Shown here: piece after piece, positions 43,901 to 52,704 of the stretch
Position numbering within the stretch: the first letter of the stretch is position 1
Layout of the letters: every line of letters starts with the position of its first letter
NCBI GenBank assembly: GCA_040880125.1
Contig: JBBDJB010000055.1
Span: 1 to 63,981 of the forward strand
Direction: 5' to 3'
DNA length: 63,981 nt
Source: JBBDJB01 sp040880125
GTDB taxonomy: Bacteria; Planctomycetota; Planctomycetia; Pirellulales; JBBDJB01
The notes under the pieces: model-generated
What the model was told of the DNA's origin: nothing
Seen by the model: only the letters and a program-made list of their open reading frames with translations
The model's database searches: none
Position numbers and translations under genes: made by a program

Positions 43901-44356
43901 ATGCGAGTCGCCCACCGCTTTGAACGCTCCGGTAGCGACGACGTCCTGATGACGCCGATGATCGACGTCGTGTTCCTGCTGTTGATTTTCTTTGTGTGCA
44001 CGGCCAGCTTTCAGGTCGCCGAGCAGGTCTTGCCGAGCAACCTGCTGGCGGCAGGCAGCGTGGCGACCGAGATCGTTCCGCCGCTGGAGCAACCGCTGGA
44101 GCGAATCGTCATCCGCCTGCGGCATGCCGGGGGCGAGCCGGCATGGCTCGTCAACGACCGGCCGTACGGCTCGCTAGTCGAGGTTCAGGCGGTGTTGGTC
44201 GCCCTGGCGGAGATCGACCCGGCGCTGCCGGTGGTGCTCGACATCGGCGGCAGCGTACCGGTGGGCGAGATGATCAATGTCTACGACCTGTGCCGGGTGG
44301 CCGGTTTCTCGACGGTGCAATTCGCGGCGTCGGTTCCGACCGGGGCAGGGGAGTAG
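43901..44356 (+). CDS. ExbD/TolR family protein (second copy)
   Basis: A 151-aa paralogue of the preceding protein: MTPMIDVVFLLLIFFVCTAS carries the conserved Asp and the membrane segment. The periplasmic part differs (PPLEQPLERIVIRLRHAGGE; DLCRVAGFSTVQFA). The start is ATG 43901, two bases after the first ExbD stop. Two non-identical ExbD subunits next to one ExbB suggest a hetero-ExbD channel. Confidence 0.95.
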   Translation: MRVAHRFERSGSDDVLMTPMIDVVFLLLIFFVCTASFQVAEQVLPSNLLAAGSVATEIVPPLEQPLERIVIRLRHAGGEPAWLVNDRPYGSLVEVQAVLVALAEIDPALPVVLDIGGSVPVGEMINVYDLCRVAGFSTVQFAASVPTGAGE

Positions 44357-44371
44357 CAGCCAAAGCGTCGA

Positions 44372-46942
44372 ATGAAGCACCGCAGTTACCAAATCGAGTT
44401 TTCTCTGCCTCCGCCGCCGTCGGCGGCGGGCCGGCGGTCGCTCCGCGCCTGGCTTGCCACCACCCTGGTGTTGCTGGCGGCGATACCGGCGATGGCGATC
44501 GCCACACCGGACGAGCGGTTCGTGGCCGAGCTGCGCGTCCGCGGCCTGTTTGAGCTGGCCGAATCGTACTGCCGGCGGCGCTGGCAGGACAGCAAGCTCG
44601 CGCCTGAGTATCGCATCCGCCTGGCCGTGGAGCTTGCTCGGACGTGTGCCGACCACGCGCTGGCGTCGCCTCCCGCCGCACGGCCGGCGCTTTGGGAAGA
44701 GGCCCATCAGGTGGCAGCCCAGGCGGAGCGCGAGTTCGCCGACCACAGCCGCGTGGTGCTCGTGACGCTGCAAGAGAGCCTCACTTGGCTGGCCCAGGGA
44801 GAGGTCGCCCGCGAAGAGGCCCGCCCGGGCGGCGATCCCCAGGCGATCGATCGGGCCACCGAGGCGCTGCGCCGCGCGGCCCGCACGCTCGACCGCGTGC
44901 AGTCGCAGCTCGAAACGCAGCTCCGGCAAGTGCGGCTCTCGCAACGGGTCGACGACGACGCGCTTACCGAGCCGGAGCTGGCGGCGCTTCAGCGCAATGC
45001 CGCCTATCAGCTTGGCCGCGTATTCCGCAGCCAGGCGCTCTGCTATCCGCCGGAAAGCCTCGACCGCATCAACTCGCTCGATCAGGCCATCGAGCAACTT
45101 TCGCCGGTCGCTCGATTACCCAGGGCGGACGATCTGGTGTGGAACTGCCGGCTCGAGATCGCCGCCTGCCTGCGGCTCAAGAACACTCATCAGCAGGGCG
45201 ACCAGATGCTTCGCGACATCGTGGCGATGGAGGACTGCCCGAGCTGGGTGGCCACGCTGGCGAAGGCCGAATCGATCCGGCTGCGGCTCGACATTGGACA
45301 GCTCGACGAGGCGATGCAACTAGCCGCACCCGCTCCCGAAAATTCCGGACGTGATTCCGCCGAGCTCGAGTTCGTCCGGCTGGAGGCCCACCTGGCCGCG
45401 GCCGAAGCGGCCCGCCAGTCCGGTGACACGCAGCGGGCAGGGAGTTTCGCCCAGCAGGCCGCCGAGATACTGCGGCGCATCGATGCCTCCGGCAGCGCGT
45501 ACTGGCTGCGTCGTGCCGAAGTCGCGCTGGCCAGGGCGTCCGGAGTGCCTGGCAATGACTTGGAGGCGCTCGCCCGCGCGGCGGTGGGACTTTACCGCGG
45601 CGGCCAACTCGCCGAGGCACTTGCGGCTTACCAGCGAGCTGTCGAGGAAGCCGAGTCAGTCGGCGCTACGGATCGTGCCCTGGAACTGGCCATGACCGCC
45701 GCCGCGATCGTGCACGAGCAGGGCCAGCTCATGGAAGCCGCCGGCCGCTACCGCAGCGCCGCGGTGAGCTATTCCGCAGAACCAATGGCGGCCCAAGCGC
45801 ATCTGTTGGCGATCGTCGCCGCAGCCGAGCAGGCGCGAAACGCTTCCGCCGACCAGCACGACGCGCAGCTCGCCCAGTACGCGGCACTTCTGAAAGAACA
45901 TCTCCAGCACTGGCCCCAGGCGCACTCCGCCGGTGATGTCCGCTGGTGGCTGGGCCGGCTGAACGAGTCGCAGCGCAATTGGGTCGAAGCGATCTCCGCC
46001 TATCGTGAAGTCCCGGTCGAGCACCAGCGTTTTGGGGATGCGGTGCAGACACTGCGAGGCAGTTATCGGCAGCGGCTCGAGGAATTGCGGGCATCAGGCA
46101 TGCCGATTGAGCGCGTCGCCCAGGAGGCGATCGTCTGGTTCGAGCAGGTTTCGAATGTTGCCGGGCAGCTTGCCGGCGAAGACGCGGCGGCGCTGCGTTT
46201 ACAATCCGCCACGGCAGCGGCGGAGTTCGCGATGGCTATGCCTGATGGCTACGGCCGCGCACAGCAGATATTATCGGCATCGCTTTCCGCAGCCGGGCCC
46301 GGCGCTCCGCCGGAAGCGGTTGCCGAAGCCAGTTCTCTGTTGGTGGTGGCCCTGGCCGCGCTGGGTCGCACGGACGAAGCCGCCCGGCTGATGGACGGGG
46401 CAGCCGGCACGTCGCTATCGCAACAGGTGGCCATGCTTGACGCCTTGCTGCAGCTTCCCGCCGGCCCGTCACAGGCGGCCGAGCGTCAGGTGGGCGAAGT
46501 GGCCTTGGCGGCGGTGTCGAGGATCGAGCCCCGGCAGGATGAGCTTACCGAGCGGGACCGCCGGATGTTCCTCCGCGGTCGCGCGGCGGCGCTGGCGGCC
46601 GCAGGCGATATGGATCAGGCGATCCGCGCCTACGAACAGGCGATCGAGCACTATCCGGCCGATGGCGGACTGCACGAATCGCTATTGAACCTGCTGGCGA
46701 GTGCCGAGGATTCGGCTTCGCTACGGCGGGCGGTGAGTCTGGCGCGGCAGGTCGAGCAGAAGAGCGAGCCGCGCAGTGCGCGTTGGTTCCGTGCCCGGCT
46801 GATGCAGGCGGATGCACTCTGCCGCTTAGGCGAGAAGCCGGAAGCGGCCAAGCTGATTCGGCTCACCCAGGTGCTGCATCCGGAGTTGGGCGGCCCGGAG
46901 ATGAAACCGCGTTTCGAAGCGCTGCTGGCCCGGTGCCAGTAG
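44372..46942 (+). CDS. large exported or membrane-anchored TPR-like protein
   Basis: An 856-aa protein. An N-terminal hydrophobic segment (about 25-45, RAWLATTLVLLAAIPAMAIA) is followed by at least fifteen TPR-like helix pairs extending to the C-terminus (e.g. LAEALAAYQRAVEEAESVGA, DMDQAIRAYEQAIEHYPADG). No catalytic domain is visible. It is 16 bases after the second ExbD, so it is the last gene of the VWA-TPR-ExbB-ExbD-ExbD-TPR cluster. A scaffold role around the ExbB/ExbD motor is inferred. The function is unknown. Confidence 0.82.
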   Translation: MKHRSYQIEFSLPPPPSAAGRRSLRAWLATTLVLLAAIPAMAIATPDERFVAELRVRGLFELAESYCRRRWQDSKLAPEYRIRLAVELARTCADHALASPPAARPALWEEAHQVAAQAEREFADHSRVVLVTLQESLTWLAQGEVAREEARPGGDPQAIDRATEALRRAARTLDRVQSQLETQLRQVRLSQRVDDDALTEPELAALQRNAAYQLGRVFRSQALCYPPESLDRINSLDQAIEQLSPVARLPRADDLVWNCRLEIAACLRLKNTHQQGDQMLRDIVAMEDCPSWVATLAKAESIRLRLDIGQLDEAMQLAAPAPENSGRDSAELEFVRLEAHLAAAEAARQSGDTQRAGSFAQQAAEILRRIDASGSAYWLRRAEVALARASGVPGNDLEALARAAVGLYRGGQLAEALAAYQRAVEEAESVGATDRALELAMTAAAIVHEQGQLMEAAGRYRSAAVSYSAEPMAAQAHLLAIVAAAEQARNASADQHDAQLAQYAALLKEHLQHWPQAHSAGDVRWWLGRLNESQRNWVEAISAYREVPVEHQRFGDAVQTLRGSYRQRLEELRASGMPIERVAQEAIVWFEQVSNVAGQLAGEDAAALRLQSATAAAEFAMAMPDGYGRAQQILSASLSAAGPGAPPEAVAEASSLLVVALAALGRTDEAARLMDGAAGTSLSQQVAMLDALLQLPAGPSQAAERQVGEVALAAVSRIEPRQDELTERDRRMFLRGRAAALAAAGDMDQAIRAYEQAIEHYPADGGLHESLLNLLASAEDSASLRRAVSLARQVEQKSEPRSARWFRARLMQADALCRLGEKPEAAKLIRLTQVLHPELGGPEMKPRFEALLARCQ

Positions 46943-47038
46943 GTGGCGGCCCGTTTCCTGGTGAGCGCCGAGCGGCCGAGTTGAAACATGCTTGGGTGGC
47001 ACCGATGGCTCGAACAAACCGCTTTCGCGCAAAGAAGA

Positions 47039-47078
47039 GGGGCAGCTCGACGCGGGGACATGAACGTCGAGCTGCCCC
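47039..47078 (-). terminator. strong hairpin after the 47154-47513 gene
   Basis: GGGGCAGCTCGACG (47039-47052) pairs perfectly with CGTCGAGCTGCCCC (47065-47078), a 14-bp stem. On the minus strand TCTTCTTT follows, so it best fits a terminator for the minus-strand gene ending at 47154. It could also end the + strand cluster. Confidence 0.75.
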
Positions 47079-47153
47079 GAGCCCACTGTGCGTGGTGTAT
47101 CGTGGCGAGTTAGGCCTAGTCAGACGCTCTCGTGCGCGGTCGCATCCGGCGCG

Positions 47154-47513
47154 CTACCAGGGCCCGCGGACGTAGTACACGCCGAACTGTTGCGTGTCAC
47201 TGGGCCAGCGCGGCGTCGGCAAAAAGCCGCGGCCGAATCCGACCTGGCCGGGAAACGGCCGCTGGAACTGGTGCCAGTTCGGCGACACGCGTGTGGCGGC
47301 CATCCCCCAGGCCCAGTCCGTGTGCATACTGGCGTACGGAGGCACAACCAGCGCGACCGGCTGCCCCCAGGCAGTGTGATAGTATCCGCCATGCCAGGGG
47401 TTCATCCGCACCGGCGGCTTCGCGTGGTGCCCTCCCCACGGCTCGACGGCGTGGCTCGCGCCGGCCAGCATCGCGCCAGCAATGGCAACGGCCAAGAGGG
47501 TGGTTCGCATCAT
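47154..47513 (-). CDS. small secreted protein, Trp/His/Tyr/Pro-rich
   Basis: A 119-aa protein with a Sec signal peptide (MMRTTLLAVAIAGAMLAGASHA) and a mature part rich in Trp, His, Tyr and Pro (WGGHHAKPPVRMNPWHGGYY). The start is ATG 47513 or the adjacent ATG 47510. The family is not recognised; its composition resembles surface or periplasmic coat proteins. It lies 156 bases downstream of the similar small secreted protein at 47670-48011, with B and C repeats between. Confidence 0.7.
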   Translation of the reverse strand: MMRTTLLAVAIAGAMLAGASHAVEPWGGHHAKPPVRMNPWHGGYYHTAWGQPVALVVPPYASMHTDWAWGMAATRVSPNWHQFQRPFPGQVGFGRGFLPTPRWPSDTQQFGVYYVRGPW

Positions 47514-47544
47514 GGTTGCGTTCCTCGTTACGGGAGTCGATTGC

Positions 47545-47662
47545 GTAGCACAGACGATTGGTGTCTGTGCGATTTTCGTACCCCTCTCCCCGGCCCTCTC
47601 CCCGTGGGGGAGAGGGAGTAGAAAGGGTAACCCGGTCGTGGCACAGACATTCCTGTCGGTGT
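47545..47662. repeat. B-C-B repeat cluster
   Basis: A family B palindrome (47545-47571), a family C stem (about 47581-47617) and another family B copy (47638-47662) lie in series between the two small secreted protein genes. Confidence 0.75.
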
Positions 47663-47669
47663 CCTTCAA

Positions 47670-48011
47670 CTACCGGATGCTGACCTTCGTGTGGTTCCAG
47701 CCGCCGCCCGGGTTGTGGCGGTAGTAGTGGCGGTGGTGCCGGTAGAGCAACTCGTGCGGCATCAGGGCCGGATAGGTGATGTAGGTGTGGCCGACGAACG
47801 GCGGCGTTGGCACTGGCGCCGGATAGAGCTGCGCCGGAATGCCGCCCACCAGCGGCGTCGGTCCGACGTAGTAGTTGTAAAACAGATCGCCCGCGGCGCG
47901 GACGCGGTGGAAACCCTCGGCCGCGGCCGGTCGGCCAGCGGCAGTAAGCGCCCCAAAGGCCGTTGCGGCCAGCGCCATCAACAGTACGGATCGCGTGATG
48001 AAACTGCGCAT
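47670..48011 (-). CDS. small secreted protein, His/Tyr-rich tail
   Basis: A 113-aa protein with a Sec signal peptide (MRSFITRSVLLMALAATAFG ... AAA). The mature chain has GDLFYNYYVGPTPLVGGIPA and a C-terminal basic aromatic cluster LLYRHHRHYYRHNPGGGW. His-rich tails can bind metals, but this is not shown. No family is recognised. It pairs in strand and style with the gene at 47154. Confidence 0.7.
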   Translation of the reverse strand: MRSFITRSVLLMALAATAFGALTAAGRPAAAEGFHRVRAAGDLFYNYYVGPTPLVGGIPAQLYPAPVPTPPFVGHTYITYPALMPHELLYRHHRHYYRHNPGGGWNHTKVSIR

Positions 48012-48543
48012 GAGATTGGCCTCGCGGTGCAGGAGAAGTCGGCGAAAACGGCCGCGGCGCAGCAGGCGATTGTCCGGGCGCGGGGCCGCCAGCGAATGGA
48101 ACGAAACGTGGGCTCAACTTGCGCGGCGGTCGCCGCACGGTAACGGTGGGTCAACGCAGGTGGGATGTGAGGCAGGTGGCCGGAGCGAATTCGTAAAAAC
48201 CGCAAGCTCCCAGGCCTACAGACATTCTCGGCAACGGCCAGCGCGGAGGGTGAGTCTTTATGTGCCGCAGGTACCAGATGTCAGGCTTGCAGGCGTTGTA
48301 GCGGCGTATCTGGCGCGAATCTACCTTCGCCCCCGGCCGCAAAGTCGATATAATCCCGTGCTTTCAACACACGCTCGGCCGCCCGCGTCGGTGGCGGACG
48401 GCCGATTTCCAGGGTGGCCTCCCATAGTTCGGGCAGCGGGCGACGAATCCTACGCTCCAAAAGCACCGGCAAGACGCGCCGAAGCGATCCCCCGCGAGTG
48501 CTGATCCTGTTAACCTTCCCCCCGGATGGAGGGAGCTTTGTCC
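48012..48543. other. divergent region upstream of topoisomerase VI genes
   Basis: About 530 bases with no gene. TATAAT at 48349-48354 could be the -10 of a + strand promoter for top6B, with only a weak TTCGCC 17 bases upstream of it. A GGAGGGAG motif (48528-48535) precedes the chosen start. No repeats of families A-E were seen. Confidence 0.45.
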
Positions 48544-50736
48544 TTGGCTTCCAAGACGACCAAAAAACGCAAACGAAGCTCGACCCCGGACGACTCACAC
48601 GCGCCGGCCGCCGCTGCCTCGACCAATGGCGTGGCCGATCCGGCAGCCTCCACGAACGGACATAGCCCGACCGGCGGCACTCGCCGCCGCGCTACCGCCA
48701 AGTCGATGGCCGCCAGCCAGCGCGACATCTCCGTCAGCGAATTCTTCGCCAAGAACCGCCACCTGCTGGGCTTTGACAACCCGCGCAAGGCCCTGCTCAC
48801 CACGGTAAAGGAAGCGGTGGACAACTCGCTCGACGCCTGCGAGGAGGCCGGCATCCTCCCGGAGGTCTGGGTGCACATCCGCCAGACCGGCACCAATCGC
48901 TTTCAGGTCGGCATCCAGGACAACGGGCCCGGCATCCTCAAAAAGCAAATTCCGCTGATCTTCGGCAAGCTGCTGTACGGCTCGAAGTTCCATCGGTTGC
49001 GCCAAAGCCGCGGGCAGCAAGGCATCGGCATCAGCGCCGCCGGCATGTACGGCGTGCAGACCACCGGCAAGCCGGTGAAGATCCTCTCGAAGGTTTCCAA
49101 GCGCAAACCGGCGCACTACTACGAGATCCAGATCGACACGAAGCTTAACAAGCCACAGATTCTCAACGGCCGCGGCGACGGCGTCGACATCCCGCCCGGC
49201 GATCGCGGCCGCGCCTACATCGAGCAGCACGGCATCGAATGGGCCGAAAGCGATCATGGCACCCGGGTGACCATCGAACTGGAAGCCCGTTACCAGCGCG
49301 GCCGCGGCAGCGTCGATGAGTATCTCGAACAGACGGCCATCGCCAATCCACACGTGTCACTGCACTACGTCGATCCCGAGGATACGCAGCGCGACTACAA
49401 CCGCTCGACCGGCGTGCTGCCGGAAGAGCCGACCGAGATCAAACCGCACCCTTATGGCGTGGAACTGGGCCGGCTGGCGGCGATGCTCTCCGAAAGCGAC
49501 GGAGCCACGCTGTCGAACTTTCTCACCAGCAGCTTCTCCCGCGTCAGCTCCGGCGTGGCGCGGCGGATTTGCCAGACCGCAGATTTGAGCACCCGCACGC
49601 CGGTCAAGCGGATGCGGCAGCAACAGGCCGAGGCGCTTTACCAGGGGATCCAACAGACGAAGATCTCGGCGCCGGCCACCGATTGCATCTCGCCGATCGG
49701 CGAGGACCTGATCCTCAAGGGACTGCACCAGGTGGTGCCGGGTGAGTTCTACGCGGCGGCAACGCGTCCGCCTTCGGTCTATCGCGGCAATCCGTTCCAG
49801 GTGGAAGTCGGCCTGGTCTACGGTGGCCAGTCGACCACGCAAGCCGTACCGCGGGAACTGCTTCTCGAGCTGCTCGAAGAGAGCGACGCCCGCACCGTGC
49901 GGCAGTTTCTGGTGAGCACCTTTCAAGGCCTGGGCGGCGACGGCGCCGACCGCATCATCAAGCGAGCCTCGCTCGGCACGCGGCAGTCGCCGGCGAAGCT
50001 CACGCCGAAGGAGCGAGAGCGGCTGTTCGAGGCAATGCACTCGATCAACATCAGCGAAGACCAATCGATGAACGTGCTGCGCTACGCCAACCGCGTGCCG
50101 CTGCAGTTTCAGCACGCCGCCTGTGCGATCACCCAAACGATCCTCGGCACCAACTGGCGAAGCTATGGGCTGAGCCAGTCGCGGGGCTCGCTGCCGCGCG
50201 GACCGATTACCGTCATGGTCCACGTGGCCAGCGTTTGGGTCCCCTTCACCAGTGAATCGAAGGAGGCGGTGGCCGCCTATCCAGAGATCCAGAAGGAGCT
50301 CCGCCTGGCATTGCAGTCGGCCGGTCGCAAGCTCGGCATGTATCTCCGCCGGCGGCTGCGGGTTCGGCAGGAGTCGGACCGGCGAAATGTCTTCATGCGT
50401 TACCTGCGCGAAGTCGCTACCGCCGTCAGCCGCATCAACAATGCCGAGCGAGATGACCTGTACGAGCGGCTGTTGGCCGTAGCGAAGAAAAAGACCTCCG
50501 ACGCCGATGTCAAACTCGACGCACGCGGCCGCCCGATCGACGAGGACCAAACCGACTTCGGCGATGGTGTGCTGATCGTCGACCCGGCCGAAGCGGCGGC
50601 ACAGAGGATTAACCGCCCCGAGACGTCTGACGCAGACAGTTCCAACGACGAAGCGTCGAGCGGCGACGTCGACGCTGACGCGGAAGCACCCGCGAAAGCG
50701 ACTCGCCCCAAAAAGAAACGCCACAAGCACCGTTGA
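48544..50736 (+). CDS. top6B: DNA topoisomerase VI subunit B
   Basis: The ATPase subunit of type IIB topoisomerase, which with subunit A relaxes and decatenates DNA by double-strand passage. The GHKL ATPase domain is clear: EAVDNSLDACEEAGI (N box, Asn binds Mg-ATP), DNGPGILKKQIPLIFGKLLY and QQGIGISAAGMYG. The transducer domain with its switch lysine region follows (DLILKGLHQVV ... GSLPRGPITVMVHVASVWVP). The C-terminus is acidic then Lys-rich. TTG 48544 fits a GGAGGGAG site eight bases upstream (MASKTTKKRKR); ATG 48526 has none. Topo VI is mainly archaeal and plant, and scattered in bacteria. Subunit A follows 191 bases later. Confidence 0.95.
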   Translation: MASKTTKKRKRSSTPDDSHAPAAAASTNGVADPAASTNGHSPTGGTRRRATAKSMAASQRDISVSEFFAKNRHLLGFDNPRKALLTTVKEAVDNSLDACEEAGILPEVWVHIRQTGTNRFQVGIQDNGPGILKKQIPLIFGKLLYGSKFHRLRQSRGQQGIGISAAGMYGVQTTGKPVKILSKVSKRKPAHYYEIQIDTKLNKPQILNGRGDGVDIPPGDRGRAYIEQHGIEWAESDHGTRVTIELEARYQRGRGSVDEYLEQTAIANPHVSLHYVDPEDTQRDYNRSTGVLPEEPTEIKPHPYGVELGRLAAMLSESDGATLSNFLTSSFSRVSSGVARRICQTADLSTRTPVKRMRQQQAEALYQGIQQTKISAPATDCISPIGEDLILKGLHQVVPGEFYAAATRPPSVYRGNPFQVEVGLVYGGQSTTQAVPRELLLELLEESDARTVRQFLVSTFQGLGGDGADRIIKRASLGTRQSPAKLTPKERERLFEAMHSINISEDQSMNVLRYANRVPLQFQHAACAITQTILGTNWRSYGLSQSRGSLPRGPITVMVHVASVWVPFTSESKEAVAAYPEIQKELRLALQSAGRKLGMYLRRRLRVRQESDRRNVFMRYLREVATAVSRINNAERDDLYERLLAVAKKKTSDADVKLDARGRPIDEDQTDFGDGVLIVDPAEAAAQRINRPETSDADSSNDEASSGDVDADAEAPAKATRPKKKRHKHR

Positions 50737-50737
50737 A

Positions 50738-50902
50738 CGTGGCACAGACCGTCCTGTCGTAGCTGAATTCGTGAGAATTCAGATGCGCCCGGGATCGGCT
50801 GAACTTTTGCGAGTCCAGCTACAATCCGGTGGCACAGACATTCCTATCTGTGACCTCACAAAGATCACAACAGCACGGCTGGACAAGCCAGCCGTGGCAC
50901 CC
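50738..50902. repeat. B-A-B-D repeat array between top6B and top6A
   Basis: A truncated family B copy (50738-50758) runs without a gap into a family A unit (50759-50822); then a family B palindrome (50829-50852) and a family D stem (50872-50902, CACGGCTGGACAAGCCAGCC). The array fills nearly the entire gap. Translating it upstream of the true start produces a false 'MAQTFLSV' protein start for top6A. Confidence 0.85.
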
Positions 50903-50927
50903 GACCGGCAACCTCAGCGAATACCCC

Positions 50928-52088
50928 ATGGCAAAAAAGAAAAAACGCAAAGCCGCCGCCTCAGGTAATGGATCTACCCCCACGGTCAAGCTCAGTGAGC
51001 GCGACCACCGCACGCAGGGCAAGCTCGTCGGCCTGGCCGACCAAGTAGTCACCGCCGCTGAAAAGCGCCGCGATCCGCACCTGGACATCCGCGCCCGCTC
51101 TCTCTCGAACGTCCGCTATAACAAGAGCAAACGCTTCATCGAGATGGGCAACAACACCAACCGCCGCCAGCTCTTCAATCTCTCGCAGGCCAAAAGCTAC
51201 ATGCAGACGATGCTCGTCGCCAGCGGCTGTTCGCAACTCATCGAGCAGAACAAGAGCACCAGCATCCGAGGTCTCTACTACCTGCTCAAGCACTCGATCG
51301 AAGGCACCAAGGAAGAAACCTTTTCGGAACAGGCCGAGTGCGATCCGGTCATCGAGGACGTCGAGGTGCTGCTGGACAGTCTCCGCGAGGAGCTGCACCT
51401 GTACGCTCAAAAGAAGGGCGACCTCGTCGGCGACATCGTGCTGGTCGACAGCGGCGATGAAATCGACTGCGCCCGGATGGGCTCCGGCGGGTACGGCATC
51501 CCGTCGATCGTCGAGCCCAATGTGGTCGAGTTCAAAAAGTGCGACGCCAAGTTCGTCCTGCACGTCGAAAAGGGTACCGTCTGGCAGCGTTTCGTCGAGG
51601 ACAAGTTCTGGAAGAAGCACAACTGCCTGCTCACGCACGGCAACGGCCAGCCTCCCCGCGGCGTGCGCCGACTGCTCAACCGTCTGCACAACGAACTCAA
51701 GCTGCCGATCTACTGCCTGCTGGATAACGACCCCTGGGGGTACTACATCTACAGCGTGATCAAGCAGGGCTCGATCAACCTCGCCTACGAGTCGGCCCGC
51801 ATGGCCGTGCCGGAGGCCAAGTTCATCGGCCTGCGCAGCAGCGACTACGAGCGCTGCGAGCTGACCCCCAGCGTAAAGATCAACCTCAATGAAAACGACC
51901 GCAAGCGCGCCCGGCAGATCGCCAGCTATCCCTGGTTCGAGCAGAAGAAGGCCTGGCAGAAAGAGATCCAGCAGATGCTCCGCAACGACTTCAAGCTGGA
52001 GGTCGAAGCCCTGATCAGCAAGAACGTCAGCTACGTGACCGACGTCTACGTCCCCGAGCGGCTCGCCGAAGGCGACTGGCTGGATTAG
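50928..52088 (+). CDS. top6A: DNA topoisomerase VI subunit A (Spo11-like)
   Basis: The cleaving subunit of topoisomerase VI, 386 aa, homologous to Spo11. The 5Y-CAP domain has the catalytic-tyrosine region STSIRGLYYLLKHSIEGT (Tyr-Tyr pair). The Toprim domain has the acidic metal ligands in YCLLDNDPWGYYIYSVIKQG (DND), with ERC and ENDRKRARQIASYPWF later. ATG 50928 (MAKKKKRKAAASGNG) is the start; the upstream open frame is repeat DNA. The N-terminal lysine cluster may bind DNA. It follows subunit B on the same strand. Confidence 0.96.
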   Translation: MAKKKKRKAAASGNGSTPTVKLSERDHRTQGKLVGLADQVVTAAEKRRDPHLDIRARSLSNVRYNKSKRFIEMGNNTNRRQLFNLSQAKSYMQTMLVASGCSQLIEQNKSTSIRGLYYLLKHSIEGTKEETFSEQAECDPVIEDVEVLLDSLREELHLYAQKKGDLVGDIVLVDSGDEIDCARMGSGGYGIPSIVEPNVVEFKKCDAKFVLHVEKGTVWQRFVEDKFWKKHNCLLTHGNGQPPRGVRRLLNRLHNELKLPIYCLLDNDPWGYYIYSVIKQGSINLAYESARMAVPEAKFIGLRSSDYERCELTPSVKINLNENDRKRARQIASYPWFEQKKAWQKEIQQMLRNDFKLEVEALISKNVSYVTDVYVPERLAEGDWLD

Positions 52089-52129
52089 CGGCCGGTGGTA
52101 ATCCAACTCGCGAAGCGAGTCCTCATCCG

Positions 52130-52196
52130 CCCTCTCCCTCTGGGAGAGGTTTCTCCTATTTCTCCCTCTCCCTCTGCGAGAGGGCAGGGGAGAGGG
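52130..52196. repeat. two tandem family C repeats
   Basis: CCCTCTCCCTCTGGGAGAGG (52130-52149) and CCCTCTCCCTCTGCGAGAGG followed by GCAGGGGAGAGGG (52162-52196). Confidence 0.75.
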
Positions 52197-52214
52197 ATTT
52201 GGCAGCGCGGCCTG

Positions 52215-52238
52215 TTTGAATTCTCACAAATCAGCTAC
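52215..52238. repeat. family A half-unit (degenerate)
   Basis: TTGAATTCTCACAAATCAGCTACC, one arm of the A unit with a mismatched stem, upstream of the 52255 gene stop. Confidence 0.55.
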
Positions 52239-52254
52239 CGCAGCCACCGCCGCC

Positions 52255-52461
52255 TCACTCCACCAATTCAATCTCCAGATGCTGGTAGCTCTCGCCCGTG
52301 CAAGGGCAAAGCTCCAGGCGGTAGCGCAGTTCGCCCCGCATCTTCTCCAGGGCAGCCTCGCGCGAGCCCGCCGTGGCCTGCACCTGCCCCAGGTCCGGAC
52401 TGTCGTGACGGATGTGCCACGTGCCGTCAGTGCGATGCTCGGCTTTGCACTTGAACTTCAT
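52255..52461 (-). CDS. small HicB-like-pattern protein
   Basis: A 68-aa protein (MKFKCKAEHRTDGTWHIRHD ... GSREAALEKMRGELRYRLEL) with the beta-beta-beta-alpha pattern seen in HicB/UPF0150-type domains: an N-terminal strand pair with DG-turn, a DLGQVQATAGS strand and an EAALEKMRGEL helix. No HicA partner gene is adjacent, so a toxin-antitoxin pair is not claimed. The family is uncertain. It lies between topoisomerase VI and the MDR gene. Confidence 0.5.
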   Translation of the reverse strand: MKFKCKAEHRTDGTWHIRHDSPDLGQVQATAGSREAALEKMRGELRYRLELCPCTGESYQHLEIELVE

Positions 52462-52493
52462 GGTTGCACCCGTGATATCACCGTCGGGAGTCG

Positions 52494-52570
52494 AAAAGGG
52501 GGACTGACTCGATGCCGATCGATGTTACCCATCGAGGAGAACCGCGCCGCATCGTGCCTGTCCCCCTTTT
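52494..52570. repeat. 11-bp inverted repeat around a dispersed segment
   Basis: AAAAGGGGGAC (52494-52504) is the exact reverse complement of GTCCCCCTTTT (52560-52570), with 55 bases between. The left end, CGTCGGGAGTCGAAAA, recurs at about 59277-59292. On the + strand the right arm ends in T's, terminator-like; no gene needs one here. Confidence 0.65.
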
Positions 52571-52704
52571 TCCACGGCCCTCATTTGACGCGGCACTCCC
52601 GCATCGGAAATGGGAAACGCAACTTTATCGTCGCCGCTCGATCGAGGATTTCGCCCCGGACCTTGTGATAAGCCAGTCCCCCTTTCTCGCAACCTGCTCA
52701 CCGC

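Noticed and set aside
50829..50927. Extended N-terminus of top6A (MAQTFLSV...)
   Set aside because: It translates family B and D palindromes; the true start at 50928 begins a lysine-rich segment continuing into the conserved protein.
52255..52461. HicAB toxin-antitoxin system
   Set aside because: Only a HicB-like pattern is present; no HicA gene is adjacent.
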